NCBI RefSeq assembly: GCF_002078875.1 | Contig: NC_034411.1 | Coordinates: 33,126,260 to 33,190,259, forward strand | Direction: 5' to 3' | Length of the DNA: 64,000 bases | From: Numida meleagris | Lineage: Eukaryota > Chordata > Aves > Galliformes > Numididae | Shown: positions 48,025 to 62,115 of the stretch, piece after piece | Position numbering within the stretch: position 1 is the first letter of the stretch | How the letters are laid out: every line of letters begins with the position of its first letter | The notes under the pieces: generated by a model | What the model was told of the DNA's origin: nothing | The model's database searches: none | The model's input: only the letters and a program-made list of their open reading frames with translations | Position numbers and translations under genes: made by a program

Positions 48025-51000
48025 TACTGATGACTCTGCAGACTCTGAGTATGCTCAGTCCCTTCTTCTGGAGGGACACCAAAACCATGACCTACAGACT
48101 CAGAGAATCTCTGCAGGCGTGACCGTGACACCAGTAAAACAGCCAGATAGGTATGAGGAAATTTGGCCTCTGCAGGTTTGGGTTTTGTTTTGTTTTTTAA
48201 TAAAAAATCTTTGTAACTACTGATTTTTTGTGTGTTCATTCAGGCTGAGTGTGCAATTATTACTGCACCTGAACTAATAATAACTGTTTAGGGTATTTTG
48301 ATTAGACTGTCAAGACTCCAGTGAAACTAACAGTAAATTCTTCAGCTCAGTCACGTTTCTTTTCTGCATGTAACAGGATTTTGAGAGTAACACAAGCAGG
48401 TGTATAGGTCAATTTTGTGATTCAATCAAATTTCAGAGTGGAATTCATCTCTCCTAGTGGAAGGGTAGGTGTCTGCAGTGAGACTGGTCCCCCAAGAGTA
48501 ATGGGGTTCAGAGCTGGATTTGTCTGGAAACACATGCATTGACTTTAGGATAAGATTGATTGCATTAGAAACATTACCAACTACAGATCTCAACTGAATA
48601 CTGAGTGATAAGACTGGCTGCAAGTCCCTATACTGGAGATGCTCACTTTTAGTCAAAAGAATAGAACCAATGTAGACACCACTGGCCTGTGCCCAAGAAC
48701 AGGTCTGTATGTGGATGAATGATGTTATCTCATGAGTTCGTATCCCTATCAGTAAGGTAAGTAGTCATACTCCTCACAGTCTCCTCAAAGAAAATGGCAA
48801 ATTAATTAAATAAAGGGCAGAATATCTTTCTGAGAAGGACAAGGCTGTTGGTTTTTTGAAATCCAGGCTTTCAGTATGTAATAATGAAAGCTCACAATTC
48901 ATGTTTGCAGCAAAAGGAGTCAAAGAACAGCCACATTTTATAGGACTTAGGTACCTTTCTCAGAGTAATATCAATTTTCTCCTTTGAAAAACTGGTCCCT
49001 GTATAAGAATTCTATCAAACAGAAAACAGACTCTGAAACCACACAAGATGCACTGGAGCCTATCATTCTGGTTTGTAGCCTTAAATTTATTTCCTGGGAC
49101 TTTGCCAAGTCATCTGACTCTGTTTCACAAAGTGAAATGCTAAAGCTCATAGGCATCGTCCTGCCATTCTCTCTCCTCTCTTGTTCCACAGAGGAACAGG
49201 TCATGTTCATTTGTGGTAATTTAAAAAAAAGGGCAAGAACTTTAGAAATCCCTATCTTAGTTGTTCAGATTTTATTTTCTTTCCTTTTTGGGGAGTAAGG
49301 GGGAGGAAATAGGTGGGGCTGCTAGCCCTTCAAGCATTGTTTTATGTTTCATTCAGAGATGGCATTTGCTGCAGCCAAGCCAGTACTTCTCTCTCTCCTT
49401 TTTTTCCCCGAGTGCATGACTGCAATAATTTGATACTGCTTTTTATGACTTTTCTAACTCACATTAGTTTCTTCAGTCATTTTTGACACCTAGATTTCAC
49501 TGTAATGAACACAGATGATACTGTGATTCCTATCTCTCCTTTGAATGCCTCTCATTCCTCCGCCACAAATTTCCTCAACAGGCATTGATTCTAAATAGTT
49601 TTCAGCAGATCATCCGCCTTTCTCTCAAAGATTTCTGTGTTTAGGCCCCAGCTCTTCTATGATGCTGCTTTCTGAACACATCTTTATAGATATTTTTATG
49701 CAGTGAGTATTGTGATGGACTACCTATTACTCATTTACCAAGATGTGTGAACGTAATTTCTATTTCCCGTTGGTTCATTTGCTACATTTGTGCATAAGTA
49801 GAAATAAATTGAAGTCAGACACGGTAACTGACAAAGAAAATAAACAAAGGATGTCAACAGAAAAAAAAAAGTTGAAGGGGGATCATTAAAGAGATGGCTT
49901 TTGGAGCAGTGATTTCCAACCACTTCCCTATCCACGCCTTATTTTCAGAACTGTATCTGAATAAGATACAGTTAAATAAGATAAACAAGAATTTTACTGA
50001 ATGGGCAAGAAGACTCTTTTATCACCAGTTGGGCCAGAAAAGTACAAACAGCAACTGATCAAAATTGTTCTGGTCAACTTTCCTTTGCAAAGTAATTTTT
50101 CTAACAAAACAAAGACAAAAAAAAAAATTGTAACCCATTTCCTTTCCCAAAATTATCTGCAAATCCCCAGTAATTTACCTAAAAAACATTCAATTTTGGA
50201 AGTGCTGGAATCGTTTCAGAAGATATCTGGTATCTTCAAAAGAAAGTAAATAAATGGAAAACAATTACATTGTTTATAATGTTCTTCAATTTTTTCCATG
50301 GGGATTATTTGTAGTCCAACAAACTCTGATAATGTTATCTAAGTTCACACTCAGGTTCCACAGAAGAGATTTTCATGTCTCATAAAGGAACCAGTTAACT
50401 AACCTGATTAATTAGAAGTTAATTTGGGAACAAATTAAATCTTAGCCATTTATTATTCTGTATGTTTGTACATGCATGGTGGTATCTGAGGGGGCATGAT
50501 GCGTTTCTGGAAATACTTGTTTCTTTATTCATCTCTTTCATTCCTCTTATGAAGATTAGCTTGTACAACAGGCAAGACAGTAGTTTAGACCTGTTGTTTT
50601 GCACGAAGGAATTCTAAGTCAAATATTTCATTCCTTGATTCAGGGGTAAGTCTCATCCTTTTGGTCAATAGTACTGTTATTCTAACATGGGGCTGTCTTG
50701 AATAGTTACACTTTGAAATATTCCCCTAGCCAGCTGACTGAAGGCTTTCAATAGCAGTACTGCTTCAGCAGAGTATCAGCATCGATACACAGGACCAGCC
50801 ACACCATTACACTGTCCTCAAAACCACAAACTTTTCTTGTGCTTTGAGCTTAAGAAGATTGCCTGCAAACAAGACCATATCTGCAGTAAATCAGCAGGAA
50901 AGTGTCAGTTTTGTTAAATTACTGTTATAGAGTAAAGCCTAAGACTGTTGTTACAATCCTATATTTTTAAGGTAAGTGATGGTTCTGTACAGATTTTTTT

Positions 51001-52917
51001 TTGCGGAAAGAATATCTCAAGGGAAGGAACATTCCTTTTAAAGCAAAAAAGCATAAGATATAAAACATCCATTAAAATATTCCAGCTTTGATGCTATTTT
51101 TCCTTTTCTTCTTTGTCTTTCTTTTGATTAAAAGTTTCAGTGTTTTCAAAAACTAAGAAAGTTTCCAGTTTTCACAGAAAATACTTTTTTAAAAAGTGAA
51201 ATAAGAGAGAAAAAAGGTATTATTTCTAAGAAACAGTGTTTGTCTAGCAGACGCCTAAAAGTGGCTGTTCATTCTACAGAGCAACTCATCCAAGGCCTAT
51301 GATTAATAGAACGGTGTCTTGATTTCCCATGGGAACTTTCATTAGACTGAATTTCCAGGCTGCACTCAATGGTGGCCCCATACAGCAGCTTGATGGTACT
51401 GTACTCGGAGGAGGGAAATAGAAAGTCATCTTCACTGTAACCTATTTCTACATGGGGCATATTTCTCTGAGGGAAACAATAAATTGTGGGTAACCTAATT
51501 AGCTTAGAGTTTAATTAAAGCACTTGAAAAACTATCTGTGCACTATCTACTACTATCTACACCTCTAAATATAGTCAGAACACCGACATTTTACTGCCCA
51601 GTCCTTCACAACGTTTCTGAGAGGCCACTTTCATCATAACAAGCAAAATAATAAGCAATAAGGTACTCAAAATGTCCTTTAAAATGGGTCTAAAGTGTTC
51701 AGCCTCCACGAGGTGTGAGTCTTTCCCAGATAATACCCCTACATAGCCTGCACGTTGCAAAGATTTGTTTGATAATTACCTGTACTGGTTTTGGCTGAGA
51801 TAGATAGCATAGCACCCATCCAGTGATATGTTTTGGATCTCTGACTATTTAGTTACTTTAGTTATTTCTGAGCAGTGCTTACACAATGTCAAGGCCATTT
51901 CTGCTTCTGACGCTGCCTCACCAGCAAGGAGGCTGGGGGTACTAAGAAGACATACAACCAGGACAGCTGACACCAACTGATCAAAGAAATGTATCATATG
52001 ATCTTGTGTTCAGTAATAAAGGGTGAGGGAAAAAAGAAAAATGGAGAAAGGAGGAATTCAGAGTTGTGGCGTTTGTCCTCCAAAGTAACTATTATGCATG
52101 ATGAGACCTACTTTCCTGGAAGTAACTGAACATCTGCCTGTTAATGGGAAGCAGCTCACAAATTCATTGTTTTGCATTGTTTGCAACTCATGGAAGTCAA
52201 TATTCCCTTGTAGGGATTATTTGCTCTTTCCATTCATGAGTACTTCACAGGTTCTTATTCCTCTAAATTTATTCATTAGGTGCGGATACTGGCAGAAATG
52301 TCTGAACAAATGTTTCTCAGACTGTGGCTTATTTACAACCAAGTCTGCTCCACATTCACTCCCATCGTTTAGCAAAGCATGTGAACAGGGGGCTGAACTT
52401 TCAGCAGAAAATTTCTACAGTGTCAGCCATCTTTATGCACAATTTTCTGTAAACAAGTTTACTCTCAATGAGAGTAAACTCTCAGAAGCTTCTTTACATC
52501 ACAGACAACACAGATAATCTAATTTCTGCTTGCTGGATAAACATCAGATAAAAAAGCAATGTTGAGAATAGACAATGCCAAATATCTAACAAATTGTCAT
52601 TGTAACCACATTTAGAATTCACAGAGCCTTCCATGAAGAACGAGGGACTGTCTGCATCTTTTTGTATCTTTTTTGTCATGAGCTTGATTCCACACATCAG
52701 AGGAAACTATTAGCTCCTTCATTTTAAAATTCATTTTGATTTTATTTATTGCTACTCAGTTCCACTTAATTTATAATCAGAGCTGAAGAGAAAGTAAATT
52801 AGCCTGGTTTATTGAGGACAAAATTTCTCCTTACATGCCAGCTTATTAAAGTCAATGTTTAAGGAGACAAAGATCAATGCAGTACTCACAGAGATCTTTA
52901 AAAGAGTTGTTATAATC
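48025..52917. other. Gene-free stretch
   Basis: No recognisable gene or repeat family. The 139-codon plus-strand open frame at 52098-52517 has no features I recognise and is probably chance. A short TTTTG-like run lies near 48183-48199. Confidence 0.5.
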
Positions 52918-53735
52918 CACAGAATCACAGAATGTCTGACATTTAAAGGGACTCTTGGAGGTCATCTGCTCAAGCAGGGCCACCTAGAGCAGGTTTGCCC
53001 AGGTCCAAGTCCACATGGCTTTTGAATATCTCCAAAGAGGGGACTCCACAACCTCTCAGGACAACCTGTGCCAGTGCTCTGTAATCCATACAGTTCAAAA
53101 GCATTTCCTGACATTCAAGTGGAACTTCCTGTGTTCTAATTTGCACCTATTGTCTCTTGTTCTGTCACTAGGCAGCCCTGAAAAGAGTTTGGCTCTGTCA
53201 CCTTTGCACCCTCTTTTCAAGGGTTTCTATATATTGATGAGATTCTTCTGAGCTATCTCTTCTTCAGTCTGAACAGTTCCAGCTATCTCAGCCTTTCCCC
53301 ATAGGAGAGATGCTACGGTCCCTGATCATCTTTGTGGCCCTTCATTGGACTGCATACCTCTAGTATGTTCATGTCTTTCTTGCACTGGGCAGCTCAGAGC
53401 TGGACACAGCCTTCGAGGTGTGGCCTCACCAATGCAGACTAGAGGGAAAGAATCCTCTCCCTTAACCTGCTGGCAATGTTCTTGCTGAGGCAGCCCAGAA
53501 TACCACTGGCCTTCTTTGCAGTACAGGTACAATGCTAGCTCTTGTTCAACTTGGTGTCCACCAGGACCTCCAGGTCCTTTTCTGTAGAGCTGCTTTCCAT
53601 CTGGGTGGTTCCCAGCAGGTATTGGTGCATGGTCCTCATGTGCAGGACTTTGCATTTCCCCTTGTTGACCTTCGTGAAATACCTGTCAGCTCACTTCTCC
53701 AGCCTGTTGAGATTCCTCTCAGTTCAGTACCTCTA
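52918..53735 (-). mobile_element. 5'-truncated CR1 LINE, old copy
   Basis: The low-coordinate end reads CACAGAATCACAGAATG, the complement of a CR1 terminus with ATTCTGTG octamers. It is followed by the complements of the 3' untranslated region and of the RT C-terminal part. Recognisable pieces include a CCTGATCATCTTTGTGGCCC stretch near 53320 (the Lys-Met-Ile-Arg region) and a TGGTGTCCACCAGGACCTCC stretch near 53560 (the Val-Leu-Val-Asp region). Frames are broken in many places, and divergence is greater than in the copy at 5639. Confidence 0.85.
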
Positions 53736-55390
53736 AGAGGGTTTGTAATTTTAATCTTACAAATGTAACTTCTTACCCTAGAGTCTGAGACACTCATCTA
53801 ACATGTCAAAAAAGATTTATCATCTTTCTTAGGATCCTAAGTTCAGTGCATCAACTCACTTGTTACGGAACAAGCGACCCCAATCCCACAAGCGTGCTTT
53901 TATATAAGTTCACAGTTCACTTGTCATTTCTGTACTCCACTCTTTGTCACTCCTGAACAAAATTAGGTAAGTATTCTGCTAAATCAAAACTTGTAGGCTG
54001 CCTCCCATGTTCATAACCTTTCTTATTTGTTAATTGTCTCTCTTTTGATGAGGTTGTTGAAGGCTGTTCTGGTATTTTGGAATAAAGTGTGACATAAGAA
54101 CTGTATGTACATTACAAACAGAAACACCACCATACTAAAAAAAATAATAATCTTGTGAATTAATATTGAAGTACCAGACAGTAGCAGTACCAGGTGATAA
54201 CATTTTTTAGTCCCATGGGGCTTGTTACTTGAAGGTATAACCAAACAAGAGATATTACATGTACACAGTAAATACTTTTTTTCCTGCAGCTAGCCTAGGG
54301 GCTTTCCCCCACCCCAGCCTGGGGGATGGAAACTCTGTACAGAGCTAAAAGGTATTTTCATCCAGTGCTACTTGATGTGGTGGATCAGCAGTGCTAGTCA
54401 GACAGCAGAAATCATTCTCCTGGCATCCCATTCACCTCACATTGCTTGCAAATGCAAGCAGAGTCACTACACCAGTCACAATCTCCCTATCCTTTACCCT
54501 TTTATTTCCATATTGGAGCCATTAGGAAAGGGAAGATTTCCCAAGGAAACATGCGGAGAACAGCTTAATTTTCTGCAGAACAAAGAAACAGGAAATACAT
54601 CTGCAGCAGTGCCAGTATCTCAGAGATGGAAAAGCTGCACCTGGGAGGGCTTTGCAATTGCAAGGCAGGTGCTCTTCCATAGGCTTGAAGTAGAATTAAG
54701 TCCAAATAACACTTGTTTTCATTTTCCTCCATATTCAATTTGATATTTGTATGTTTATGTGCTTGAACATTGGTGGAAAAAGATGATTTGTTTCTAGTTC
54801 TGTAGATAACAGCTTGTAAATAATTCAAACAGGCAGCTCACTAATCATTTGATCAAGGGTTGTTTCAGGCATCTTATCTAGTGATGTATGTGAAGTGCAA
54901 TAGAAGTGTGAAAACCTTTGTTAGTTATAAACTAAGTACTATGATCCATGTCTGAAAAAGTATTCTGGCAGTGTGCTTTCAAGAAGGTGCCAAATAGGAA
55001 AAAGTGCAGTGTGATAGAGTGAGTCAACTAGGAGAGATATGATGTGTTCCTGACTCACCTGTGAAAAACACAGTCCTCTGAGACTTTGGTTACCTCTTGC
55101 AGAGTGCTGCACATCCATTGGCCTGAGTTCCTGTCTAGTTCAAGGACTGCACACAGCCAGTAGCTGGCTGCAACAAATCCTCAGTGCATAGACAGTGCTC
55201 TACATCTGTTTTGTCCTGGCCAAAGGACAAGAAATGCTGCAGCTCCTTGCAGCACTATTATTGACAGGGGCCGTTTAGCCTCCTACTGGTAAATGTCTCA
55301 TCCAGAACATTTCACTGCCTTTGCCTCCACATCCACAGAAATGAGGACCTGTCCTACTTCAGGTGTCAGTGTGAGAGCAATAAACACTTC
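53736..55390. other. Gene-free stretch
   Basis: No gene is recognised. A small GC-rich self-complementary piece, CCCCAGCCTGGGG, lies near 54314. A 123-codon plus-strand open frame at 54372-54743 has no recognisable domain. Confidence 0.5.
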
Positions 55391-55636
55391 TAGAATCATC
55401 TTAGAATCACAGAATGGCTTAGATTGGAGGGGACCTCAAAGCCCACCCAGCCACAAACCCCTGCCACAGCAAGGCTGCCACCCACCAGCTCAGGTTGCCC
55501 AGGGCCCCATCCAACCCGGATTTGAGCCTCCAGGGATGGGGCACACACAGCTTCTCTGAGCAGCTGTACCAGCACCTCATCGCCCTCTGAGTAAACAATT
55601 TCTTCTTAGCATCTAATTTAAATCTCCCCTCTTTTA
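55391..55636 (-). mobile_element. CR1 3' end fragment
   Basis: The plus strand shows TAGAATCACAGAATGGCTTA, GGAGGGGACCTCAAAGCCCA, CAGGTTGCCCAGGGCCCCAT and a GCATCTAATTTAAATCTCCC end. These are the complements of a CR1 3' untranslated region and the last coding bases. Short stretches of good similarity make this a moderately old copy. Confidence 0.85.
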
Positions 55637-57040
55637 GTAGACATTAATATTCTTATTCTCTCCATCATTCTTCTGGAAAGTATGTTTGCACAGCTTATTG
55701 TACTGATTAAAAGGATGCCTACATCTGTTTAGGAATAATTTATGTAAAATAAGTAGAACATTTATTTGGCATTTAAGTACTAACATAAAAACTGTAATGA
55801 TATGTCTATAAGGACTCAATATTGTAACTATTTTAGAATGCCGGAAAAACCTGATGACTTGGAGACGATAGTCATAAAAAGTACAGGAATTGATAGTGCA
55901 TAGTTAAATATGGTGGTACATACAGAGGAGATGAGTTAAAGAGTAAAAGGTGTATCTGGAGTACGTGAGATGATTTTATGTTAATGAAGGATATGGAAAA
56001 AGTAACGAGGAAGATAACAATGAAATAAATAGAACTCAAAATACTAGAGCTATTCATATCAAAAAGACTAATAAAAATCATTTTCTTCCATTAAGTAATT
56101 ATAATTAACAAATGATCGCTTACATAAAACTTAAATATTTCTTGCTGCCCATAGAACTAACATTTTTATGTGCGGACATATTTTGAATCACTATGGAAGA
56201 CAGGATTTTTTTTTAATCCAGGCATGTAAACGTGTGCTACAAACCCTGAATTGGTAGAGCTGGAATTTATTCTTCTTCAGGAGCCCCACTGAAGCTAGTA
56301 GGACTTTGCATAACCAAATACATCACACATCCATGATTAGCACTATGTCCCCAGCTAATTCTGAGCTTTTCTTGGCTCTTACATCCTTTCTCAGAGCAAA
56401 ATCTGGACAGCTTTCCTTTTTTTTTAATCCAATATTTTGTGATAGTATTTTGAGTCTAAACTCCTTTTAATACAATCATATCAAAGATAAATGCAAAAGT
56501 CCTGGTTGAAGCTCTATTTAAAATATCAGAGAACAGAATGGAAAAGAATACTGCTTTTCTATCAGATTGCAATTAAATGTATGCTATATTTGGAAGAAAA
56601 CAGGTATCATTATTTACTAGGTGACTGATTGATCGATGAGAGAAGAAATTATATCATTTTATTTATACTGAGAATCCAAGAAATCTAACTCCTACACCTT
56701 TAGTCTACGTTGGAAGAGGGAGCAATATCTGATAATCATTTATTCCACAAAGAAGGCTTTAATCTGGGAAAATCTACCATCCAGATGCTGTCAGTATGTA
56801 CCTCACTAGACAGGGTAGCTCAGCTCTGCTCCTGCTCCCACTCTAGCAAGAAGCAGAACTGCAGTTGGGCAGGTGCAGCCTTACCCCACACTTAGAGCAT
56901 CCCCAGGGCTTTAGCCACAGTATGCTGCTCTGCCCTGGAAGGTGTCAGGCAGGATGAAACAGTCCTGCAGCTTGCACCAGTTCCGAGGCACATCTGAGAT
57001 TAGGCAATGTGAATGAAAAAAACAAAACCAGCTGCATGAA

Positions 57041-57072
57041 AGGAGAGAGAGAAAAAAATATATATATATATT
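57041..57072 (+). repeat. Compound (GA)n A-run (TA)n microsatellite
   Basis: A GA run, a run of seven A and a TA run follow directly on one another. Confidence 0.9.
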
Positions 57073-58277
57073 CCTTGTATTAACTCCCATATGGTAACTG
57101 TTACGAGATTCAATTCAACAGCATATTATCAGCATGTTCAACAGAAGATTGAGAAAGCAGAGGAATTGTCTTGTCCTGTTTACTAAGCCTAAAAAGGAAT
57201 TTATACTTTGGAAATTATAGGATGTTTAGAGCTATTAGATTTTTTATCAGAGCACTAAAATTAAAGGAAGATTTTCATCTATAACTATTTTTAAAAAATA
57301 TCTTGAATATCTTAAAAGCTCTATCCCACACAAATGGTCAGAAGTGCCTTGTCTGCATTAAAATGTTATGATATAAAATGAATTTCAGTATATTTGATTG
57401 CCACACTACTACTCTCCATTTTAGTGATAACTTATTTAATGCGTCCCTTGCTGTCACAAAAATGTAAAGCCAAGATGGGGATAACTGTTTTAAATGACAA
57501 TACATATCCTCCTTATTAATCAGATACTTTTCCAGTAATTTGAGGGCTCCATCATTTTGAGGTTCTTTCTTTCCTGTTCACGTTCCACCACAGATGCTAG
57601 AATAGATACATCTCTTCTACAAATGATACATCATTCTCCAAGAGTAAAAATAATAGGAGACAAGGACAGTTATTTTTCTCTTACACTGACCAAGACAGTG
57701 AACTGCACAGTCTATTATTGATATTCACAGAAAAGGAGGGTGCTATAACAAAAAAAAAGTAAAAAGATTATTTCCCTAAATATGTATGTGTTTGACAAGG
57801 AATTAGGTAAATTCTGACACATAATTCTGTTAGAAGGCTGCCTGAAAGAGAAGAAAATGTTTACATCTTATAGACATTTCACCCTGTGGGTTATTAACTT
57901 GTAACAGACTAAGTTTAAAAAAGATATATATTTATCATTGACAGGGTTTTTTCCCATCAGGATAACCAGATGTGTTTCCCCTGTTCAGTAGCAACAGAAC
58001 TTATCACAGACTGTCAGTGTAGAAAATAAAATGTTGTTTATAGACAGCACATTGATCTGAAGGAGCTATTGTCATAACAAACTAGACAGGGACCTGTCTG
58101 CTCTTTCAAAGTTTTGTTGTCTTTTAGTAGGAGGTTTTTTGGTTGGTTGGTTGTTGCTTATCATTTCTTGTCAGATTTTAAGAATACACACCATCTCAGG
58201 GCAGGATGTTTACTGAGGGAAGTACTGGTTGATCTCTGCAAGACTGAAGCAAATTGGGCCACAAGTATGTTTGGAGA

Positions 58278-58304
58278 TCACCAGCTGTTGATGAGAGCTG
58301 GTGA
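58278..58304. repeat. 9-bp perfect hairpin with 9-nt loop
   Basis: TCACCAGCT at 58278-58286 pairs with AGCTGGTGA at 58296-58304. Nothing around it identifies a terminator or RNA gene. Confidence 0.7.
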
Positions 58305-59787
58305 CAGGCCCCCTTGTTACTGCACATGTGCTAAAACCTGCAGGCTGAGGAAAAGAAAGAATGAGGCCAAAAAGAAAACCTGGCTCCAGACTGGAACATC
58401 AAAACAGCTCCTGGCTGCAGGGTAGCTGGAGTGAGAGCCCACAAAACTGGCGAAAAACAGTCTTATGCTTTCTCAGTATCTACTGGGAGTGATGAACATG
58501 GGCCAGACTTGGCTGCTGAGGGCCAGCCCAAGCCTGTCATGCTGCAGTATTATCACCACATAAAGATTTCTTATTAACAGCACAATATGCACATTTCTGA
58601 GATTAGACTCATCCTGATCATTATTCTATCTCATTCTTTGTCTGCTAATGTCCAAAACCCCTTTAGCAGATCAAACCCCACCATTTGCTCCACTAATTGT
58701 TGGTTGTTAAAATAAGAACTACAATTTACCACTTACTATTCAATACCCAATTTAGCAGTTTATGAAATTTAAGAACAGATGAAAGCAGATCAGACATGAA
58801 ACGATGGATGTTTAATTGCTTAACAGAACAGCTGCTGTGCACAGGCCATGGGGTTGCTGCACAATAGCAATCCCTTGACTTTTTCCTCTCCCTTTCAGAA
58901 GTGCTAACTACCATCCTAACAGAGCACTCCTCTCCCAGTAACTTTCCAGTCTGAGTTCAGTAAGTGTGAAAATTCATACTTATGGGTAGATTTAAGAACA
59001 AGTCAGAGTTCTCTTCAGGAGCCCAACACTCTGGGTCTCAAAATTAATGGCTAATCTTCCACTGAATTTAAGGCCAACAGGACCAGCTACAAAACAACTC
59101 AAAAATGCAAGAGTTTAATTCATTGAAAGGGAAATTTGTCACTGCTCATAGCACCTATGAATCACATGAACTCTTGTAACTACTGTTAAGTGTGACCTCA
59201 GTGATGCGCATGCATTCAGCTAGCAATTTGTATGGGAAAACACGTTTATGAAGAGCTGCACTGAAGACTGAAGGCTAGCTCTTCTGTTTTCAAGAGCACA
59301 GTATAACTGGATATGATAAATAGCATAAACTTAACTGCTTTCATATTTCTGTAGATAATGACACCAAATTCTCATCTGTTATTGTCCTACTTCTGAAATG
59401 TTAATGAAGCATTACAATAAGATCTAATTTTCTCTCTTTAATCTAATCTGGACGTAAGAGGCTCAGAACAGCACAATTATTGTGCTACAGCATAGATAGA
59501 AAATTAGTCACTATTACTGATCTCCAAAGTGGAGAAATACAATGTTTCCAAAGACACAAAATGTCTAAGGCTATAATTCTTATTAGCAACAATAACAAAC
59601 CCACTCAGTACCACTAACAAATTCATCATTTCAATACTTTCAATACTTTTCAAAACAAAACCATAGAAATAAACAAATAATTTTACATAGCATTTGAATT
59701 TTACTTTGTTTCCTCATTTTGATCTTCATATTCTTAAGAATTTTCTTTACATTTATATATATTGTTTATATTCCAAATCTTAGTGCG

Positions 59788-59820
59788 TAAATTCATACTA
59801 AATTCATATTAAATTCATAT
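59788..59820 (+). repeat. Three-copy 11-bp tandem repeat
   Basis: TAAATTCATAY is repeated three times; the last two copies are identical and the first differs by one base. Confidence 0.9.
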
Positions 59821-61938
59821 TAATATACTATTTAGGATAAACTAATGCTCCTTCATATTTAAGACTTTATATGGAAGGACAAGACTTGGACATATTTTGG
59901 TAAAGTGACTTTTGTCTGAAAAAACAGAGGCAGTAAAACTTGCACACGCACACAAGTTATTGACAGATTTTTTATCTGTGTCACATTACTTACTGAATGG
60001 TGTTTGGCCATAAGCAAATTGATAAATATGCTGGATGTATAGACTAAAAGACTAAATATGAAATATCAGATATCATGGCTAAGATAATTGCTGCACATCT
60101 TGATGACTCCACCTGCAGGTATGGTACCCTGCCCAGGTCTTAAACTAAAGTCCCTTTTTTTCCTAGTTCATTTTTTAACCTCAGTGCCATCTATTTTTAT
60201 TACAAATATGATTCTGATAAGACAAGGCCTCTGGCATGTTGATATTAATCCCGAAGAGGTTTTAGAGCAATAGACAAGGAGAAAAAAAGAAAATGCGGCA
60301 ACAGAGTGGCACAGGAAACAAGAGTATCCTCACTGAAAGGAGATGCCTGCAAAGCTCATCATCAGGTGCAATAAGAAGTGTGGTGGAATGGCATGTAGGA
60401 AAAGGAAGCAAGACACACTACAAGTGGTTTGTGCTGTGCTAATGAATGCCCTGCTAACCAACACTCCTGGTCTCTCACCTCTACTAATTGCCTCCATGAG
60501 TTTGGCAAGCAGTCCATCCTTGCTCTGCCAGGGAAAAAAAACCTGCTCTCCACCTCCTCCAAGATGGGAAGCTCCACAAAGAAGGTGGTTCCTCTCCATG
60601 CTGTACATTGTTTCTGTGTGTTTCCTCTAAACTGCTTTGTGTCTGAGTTATGGGCACTTAAAATACCGAGAAGAAACAGAATAAACCATAAATCCAAAGC
60701 TATGCTTGCTGTCATAGAAGTAAAGGCAAAAAGAGGGCTTTAGGGTCAGCTTGCTGAAGATCATAAGCAAACAAAGAAATCTTCAGGGATTGTTTGTGGG
60801 TGGTACAATGTTGTGGTTCTGGTATATTCCAAAGTTGAGTGTTGGAGGAAATACACAATTAACAAATATTATGCAGTTTGCAAACAAAACAGTCGTTTCC
60901 AGGAAGCAGTAGGATAACACTTTCTACTGCTCCCAGTGATGTGAATCCTTTAACATTCAGGTGTCTGTTTTCTTTGCACCTTATGTGGTCTGTACTGTAG
61001 ACAACTGCAGCAGCACCAAATGTGTGAGTATGGCTGAAGCATTTTAAGACTCTGAGGGAATACTGACTGTGGCACAGACAGTATCAATTGTCATTCCTAA
61101 TCTCTCACCTCCAATCTCTCCCTTTCTAGAGCATAGCTGTATTGCACCAGGGAAAACCTTCAAAAACTGGAGCTTGTATGTCCTAAGCATCACACTTAAC
61201 ATTCAGTGCCCTAGTGCCTGGCAGCTCAGCTCTTCTTGCTTTGCAGATCTGTGCATGGTCAAGGGCAGATTTCTTGGAAAACTTTACAAAGAAGTAGTCA
61301 CATGTGATCTTAAGGAGCACCTGAAGCAAACAGCAAGTAATAAGCCCCCCTGGGAGCAGACAGACAGCATTTAGATAGTTTACAGACATGACTACCCTAA
61401 AAGGTGCTTAGATGGCTGCTGAAGCTGCCGTGCTTGCAATCAGCATGGGAGTATGTCAAAGACTTGCAAATAGACAGTCCCAGCAAATATGTAAGATAGG
61501 GAGTTTTTACTTGGCTCTTCATGTTTAAATTCAGCACTTATCGCCGCTATGAGACAAAAAAATTGCTAGTGGATCAGTTTAAAACCCAAGAAGGTTTAAA
61601 ACACAGTAGTCATCTAAAAATTTGACACACAGAAAGGAAGAATCATCCATACTTGGAAGTTTCCACTGGCTTTATTAGCTTGTTTTCCTTCTTGCTTTCC
61701 TTTTCACATTTTTTCCCACAGAAAATCTGCTGTTCTCATATAGAAAGCCCATTGGTTTTTTATTCTTCCCATTCCTTAAAGGATTCTGATTCTGCTGCAG
61801 TGTTTGTAATAAACGAAAATCCCATGGAAGTGTGCCATGTAGTCTTCTTAATATGCATCAACAGACGGTAAGCAGTACCATTCTGAATCTCCACATAACA
61901 ATGGCTATATCTTCAGAGTTATTTTGTAGTTGTGTGGC

Positions 61939-61959
61939 TTTTTGGTTTGGTTTGGTTTT
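61939..61959 (+). repeat. (TTTGG)n microsatellite
   Basis: Four near-perfect TTTGG/TTTTGG units in a row. Confidence 0.85.
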
Positions 61960-62065
61960 CTTTCCCAAGGAGCTTGAAGTTGGAGCAAAGCAGCACTTGA
62001 TGTAATTTTTGTCTTTTGTTCTTCATTCCACAATACACACGTAAAAAATGAAGCAAGATTCTCAG

Positions 62066-62115
62066 TTTGAATGCGTTAATCATGCATTCAAACCTCATCA
62101 TTGAGAATGATGAGG
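62066..62115. repeat. Two back-to-back perfect hairpins
   Basis: TTTGAATGC (62066-62074) pairs perfectly with GCATTCAAA (62084-62092) around a 9-nt loop. Immediately after it, CCTCATCATT (62093-62102) pairs perfectly with AATGATGAGG (62106-62115) around a 3-nt loop. There is no spacer between the two structures. The stems are too short for a microRNA precursor. Confidence 0.75.

Noticed and set aside
52098..52517. 139-codon plus-strand open frame
   Set aside because: No recognisable domain or protein-like pattern, and it is within the length expected by chance in 64 kb on six frames.
53326..53768. Open frames on both strands near 53.5 kb
   Set aside because: They lie within the old minus-strand CR1; none keeps a full RT motif set.
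55055..55070. CAG/GTGAGT-like splice donor on the minus strand
   Set aside because: An isolated consensus match with no supporting exon.
60330..60743. Four overlapping open frames on both strands
   Set aside because: Simultaneous openness in opposite strands points to local stop-poor composition, not to a gene; no motif is seen.
62066..62115. MicroRNA precursor
   Set aside because: The two stems are 9 and 10 bp, far shorter than the roughly 30-bp imperfect stem of an animal pre-miRNA.
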